Shown here in pieces: positions 60,186 to 64,000 of a DNA stretch of 64,000 nucleotides. A model generated the notes under the pieces. That model was not told the DNA's origin, did not search any database, and saw nothing but the letters and a program-made list of their open reading frames with translations. The stretch is from Eutypa lata (lineage: Eukaryota > Ascomycota > Sordariomycetes > Xylariales > Diatrypaceae). Position numbers and translations under genes: made by a program. The first letter of the stretch is position 1, and the number at the start of each line of letters is the position of its first letter. The DNA lies in assembly GCA_022661535.1 (NCBI GenBank), contig JAKULF010000002.1:992001-1056000 (forward strand), given 5' to 3'.

Positions 60186-61461
60186 GGAGACGGGGTTAAC
60201 TAGGTTAGTTACTATGCTGGACTAGTTAAGTAATCTGTCATAAGAGGCTCCTCCACCAATTGTAAATAAAAAGACTTCGATGATGCTCGGAATAGGAAAA
60301 TATGGCATGGCACTAATTCCGGTCTCTGGTTATTCCATAACAACAAGGGGTACAGATATCTCTTTAGTTCCGCCGCAGTCTTTGTGATGCAGTCTTTCTA
60401 CGAAACAAAGGCAGCAGTATCAGCTTTATGACCAACCATACAGCCCTTTATTGAGTGGAAACCCGAGAATCAATCTACCTTGGTAGCATATAATACCAAG
60501 CTACTACTAATACATTGTTTATTTTTCATATCTGCTTGGCTTTACAGAACTCGGATGCGTGGCAGTACAATGTAGATGTTAACTTGTTAAGGATAATACC
60601 AGTTTAAGAGCGTGGGCTACTGGGGTTTTGGTGAGCTTCAAGTTCTCCTCGACTATATCACGGCGTTTGTAAATTGACGAGCGGCCCGTCAAAACCATTA
60701 GCTTAACTGGACCGCGTGATATTACATGCGGTAGTCATAACAACCATATGATTAAAATGTCCTTTTGTTTCTTGTCGGGTTAGGGAAAGCCCGTCCATGA
60801 CTTTCCAGGTACGATGCTGATAAAAGGGTGTACTCTACGGAGTATCTTTTTACGCCAGACAATAGAAGACGGGGAAGTATGAGCTCAACAATGAATTAAT
60901 GCTCCGATATACAAATTATGTATCAAAACGTAGGTAATTGATAAAATGGAATGGTTACGACTACAAGCAGAAGTGTACAAGGATCTTATTCTTACGAAGG
61001 ACTCCAACAAAAGGATAACTATACTTAACATTATGCATTGGGCGCCACACTGGTGACGCAAGCCATTGACTATAACACGTAGCGATCTTACTACTTAGAA
61101 CCATATTGAGGTCCTAGATTCAGCTTCTGCATCGCCGGCTGCCTGTCTTCGGGCCCTCGGCCTGCGTAAAAATTATGGGTGACCCACAAATACTCCCGGG
61201 CTAGGGGCCCGAGGGGGATGACAACGAAACTGGCCGGAAGTACAGAGTGAAGAAATGTCTGTGCAGGAGAAAGCATTATGTTGGGAGGGTTAGGATATTA
61301 ATGAGTAAAATGTATATAAATACGTAAGCCCTCTTAGATCAACTAATCCGGCTTTGCAGTGCAGTCTACTTCATCTTTCAGGGAAACCCGTATTATATTT
61401 CCTGGGATTACACCTTGAGAAGTCTCACATTTTCTTGTTCTGTGATATTACACCTTTAATC
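60186..61461. other. intergenic between divergent kinase and FAD-oxidase genes
   Basis: 1.3 kb without a supported gene. It contains a TACGGAGTA-type motif at 60836 and a good TATA box at 61313. Confidence 0.5.
61313..61322 (+). promoter_or_regulatory. TATA box of the FAD-oxidase gene
   Basis: TATATAAATA lies about 140 nt before the ATG at 61462, the best TATA match seen in the window. Confidence 0.5.
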
Positions 61462-63128
61462 ATGTTCAAGACGTTGATTACTGCTATCACTGCTCTAAGC
61501 AGATTATCGACCGTAGCAGCTGAAGCATCCAGGACGGTTGCAAGCAGCGGCATCCCAGCTGTAAGTAATCAACTGTACGTCCCCTATCCGTCAGAAGCTA
61601 GTACACTAATGATATCGTTTATAATACCTTCTAGTGTGATGCCCTACAAGATGCCGGTCTAGCAAACCGCATACTCTTTCCGGCGGATCCAGCCTACGAT
61701 GCCGAGATCGAGACTTGGCCCTCGGAGAACGGCCGTCTGAGACCGTATTGCCTCGTCCTACCGCGTTGCACCGAGGAGGTTTCCGCCGCTTTGACAGCGC
61801 TAGTCAACATCAACAATGGCGCGGGCGATTGGCACATCGCAGTACGCAGCGGAGGCCACAGCTATCCCGGATCCAACAACATCGATCGCGGCGTGACCAT
61901 CGACCTGAGCATGATGAATTCGTCGAGCTACGATCCCGGAACCAACCTCGCTGGCATCCAGCCTGGCGGTCGTTGGAAAAAGGTGTATGCGGACCTGGAG
62001 GAACACGGTGTGACCGTAGCGGGTGGCCGCGATGGTGGTGTTGGTGTCGGTGGTTTCCTCCTTGGAGGCGGCATCTCGTTCTTTTCGAACCACAAAGGAT
62101 TCGGCTGCGATTCGGTTATTAATTACGAAGTTGTGCTGGCCAATGGCACTGTTATCAATGCGAATAGTACAGCAAATGCGGATCTGTGGCGGGCTCTTAA
62201 GGGGGGAGGCAGCAACTTCGGTATCGTGACGCGGTACGACATGGAGGCCATTCCCTCGCAAGATCTGTACTACGACCTACGGGTTCTGAGCTCCGACTAC
62301 TCGGACGATGTAGTCGATGCTGTTGTCGGATTTGCTGCACAGGACGATTCATTTGCCGATAACGCTCTCGTGACCCTCTTTACCTATAAACCCGAATCTG
62401 AGATCACCGTGACCACAATATACGTCAACGTCGCGGGCAACGGGAACGCCACAACAGCGTTTGACAAGGTGAAGAGTCTCCCAGCACTGACAAATTTCAC
62501 AACGTTTCAGAATATGGCAGATGCAGCAGCTGGTTCCGAACTCGCTGACGCTGGCAGGTAAGTTATTTGGGGGCATTTCACGACGGCCGGGTCCTTTTGT
62601 TCCTCCGTTGGCTAATCCGATTTTAGGAGCGCTGCTTCGACCTTGAGCTTTCAAAATGACCCGCAGATCGTCCGCCGTGTTCTTGAGCTACACAACGACT
62701 TTGTCGACACGCTCAAACAGTCCATTGATCCGAAAAAGTTCCAGACAACCGCGATTTTCCAGCCTTTCCCTTCCTACATAGCAGCCATCAGCAAGGAGCA
62801 AGGTGGCAACATGCTCGGACTGGATGAAGTCCCGACTGATTTCATCATGTTCACCGGCGGTGTCGGGGTCGCCAACGGGACGGAGCGGGACTTCGCATTG
62901 GCGCAGGCGGAGCTGAACAAGCTGACGGCCCAAATCAAAGAGGTCTCGAAGTCGATGGGCGGGGAGATGGACTTCGTCTACCTCAACTATGCGTACGCGT
63001 TTCAGGACCCCCTTGGGAGCTACGGCCCCAAGAACGTTCAACACATTCGAGACGTGGCTGCTGCGTATGATCCGGCCGAGGTCTTTCAGAGACGTGTCCC
63101 GGGGGGGTTTAAGATTTCGAGGGTCTGA
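61462..63128 (+). CDS. secreted FAD-linked oxidoreductase (PCMH/BBE type, 6-HDNO family)
   Basis: Exons 61462-61560, 61635-62557 and 62627-63128 give 507 residues. A signal peptide (TLITAITALSRLSTVAAEA) comes first. The FAD domain shows VRSGGHSYPG, whose His (about residue 109) is the usual site of covalent flavin attachment, then GGRDGGVGVGGFLLGGG and LKGGGSNFGIVTR. The C-terminus has the BBE signature YLNYAYAFQDPLGSYG and YDPAEVFQRRVPGGFK. The second Cys used for bicovalent flavin in BBE enzymes (GxxCP) is absent: the segment reads GGRDGGVG. Such oxidases modify alkaloids, sugars or polyketides outside the cell or in vesicles. A Zn2Cys6 regulator begins 500 bp downstream on the same strand, so a metabolite cluster may extend past the window end. 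Confidence 0.92.
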
Positions 63129-63626
63129 TGATGCAATACCACGTCGGTACTTCGATATAGTTAGTGTATAATAGAATCATTGGAATAAGGAACCCCACCA
63201 CAGGACTGGACCAACGAACACGGCCCCACCCCTTTCATCTTCCTTCGTTCGTTTACGCTTCTTTCAGCGATCTTATTCTCAATAATATAATCTTATATAA
63301 TTTCCATTCGTGGCTCCTATTACTCATCTTCATTCCGCTTCCAGTGTTTCCCACTCGTTGTCTTCTCCATGCACAGCCCCTTTTCTACCCCTGTATCCCC
63401 TGGCCGTGTAGTCAGTAAGCTCCACTTATTGTCCGCTCCTTCGAGTCAAGAGCTGACAGGCCGACGCAATCGCCGGGGCCTCGGGATCCGAAAGACTCTT
63501 AGATAGTACTCGGAGGCTTTGGAACTTCAAACTTCTACTTCGTTCATTACATTGATTGTTTCGCTTTCAAGGTACAACGGAATTACCTTGTAACTAGTAT
63601 AGTACTGTGGATTGAAAAGAGATACG

Positions 63627-64000
63627 ATGAGTGAAATGAACCAAATAGAACGCAAAACCGCGTTAGAGCGAAGACCAGCAGTCTGTTTAGCCTTTTCCAT
63701 CTGGCCGTACCAGTTTCTATAAACTTATACGATTAATGCTAACGCAAACTAAATTCAGTGCGATAATTGCAAGGCCCGAAAGGTATACCGCATCAGTTGT
63801 TAAGTTCGAAATCATCACTCCACACTAACTCTGCCAACAGACCAAATGCGACAGACAATCGCCATGTGCAAGCTGCGTGACCCTCAACGTCGCCTGTCGG
63901 ACGACGCACGGAGCGTCCGAAAAGAGGCAACGTGTTCTGCTGTCTTCGAAGTATGAAGATGCCATGCAGGACGTCAATCGTCAGCTCGCCGACGTCAAGG
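63627..64000 (+). CDS. Zn2Cys6 transcription factor, N-terminal part (cut by window end)
   Basis: Exons 63627-63680, 63759-63782 and 63841 to the window end are in phase. Joined, they spell a perfect C6 zinc cluster, CX2CX6CX5CX2CX6C: CDNCKARK from a 24-nt exon, then TKCDRQSPCASCVTLNVACR from the third exon. A basic stretch (EKRQRV) and the beginning of a helix that may dimerise (YEDAMQDVNRQLADVK) follow. The ATG at 63627 (MSEMNQIERKTALERRPA) is the likely start. The middle homology domain lies outside the window. Such factors often control neighbouring metabolic genes, here possibly the FAD oxidase, but no binding site was identified. Confidence 0.85.

Noticed and set aside
43395..60846. TACGGAGTA/TACTCCGTA motifs (near 43400, 44928, 60836) as ends of a mobile element
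   Set aside because: They are isolated, lack a paired inverted copy and any target duplication; such nonamers are scattered widely in fungal genomes.
1..64000. tRNA or 5S rRNA genes
   Set aside because: I scanned for B-box-like GGTTCGAATCC patterns; the few GGTTC(A/G) matches lie in coding exons or lack an A-box and acceptor stem. A covariance-model search would be decisive.

Overview
The window is nuclear DNA of a filamentous ascomycete (Pezizomycotina). Three things show this: genes are split by many 50-110 nt GT-AG introns with CTAAY-like branch sites; the gene families are typical of such fungi (rhodopsin-like 7TM receptor, Arp1-like amidase, NACHT-ankyrin STAND protein, HSPA12-like Hsp70, Zn2Cys6 regulator); and there is an AT-saturated relic whose mutations look like repeat-induced point mutation (RIP). 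A Sordariomycete is my best guess. No tRNA or rRNA gene, CRISPR array or bacterial-style operon was seen.

Left part (1-20 kb): a secreted HExxH protein resembling the con-13 family, an oxysterol-binding (Osh4/Kes1-type) lipid-transfer protein, a long gene-poor stretch ending in a 1.2-kb RIP-degraded element with terminal direct repeats, then a small block of accessory genes. This block holds a coiled-coil protein of unknown function, a membrane-anchored GH5 hydrolase, an Hsp70-like ATPase, and a second coiled-coil protein that appears to be a distant paralogue of the first and is arranged head-to-head with the Hsp70-like gene.

Middle (20-43 kb): a 5.5-kb gene-free stretch, a secreted tyrosinase, a cytochrome P450, a single-exon secreted Asp-box beta-propeller protein, a 7TM rhodopsin-family protein, a ten-exon Arp1-like amidase, an acidic disordered protein of unknown function, and an RBR-type (RING-IBR-RING) ubiquitin ligase whose last zinc-binding module is completed by a 14-nt exon.

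Right part (43-64 kb): the housekeeping trehalose-6-phosphate synthase, a four-exon, about 2160-residue NACHT-ankyrin gene, a decayed membrane-protein pseudogene with an in-frame TAG and a frameshift, a divergent protein kinase with an apparent GC-AG intron, a secreted FAD-linked (BBE/6-HDNO type) oxidase and, cut by the window end, a Zn2Cys6 transcription factor. The last two may be the edge of a secondary-metabolite cluster.

For multi-exon genes, start and end give the whole coding span including introns. Exon joins are given in the evidence and were assembled by hand from splice sites and reading frame; where stated, exon lengths sum to a multiple of three.
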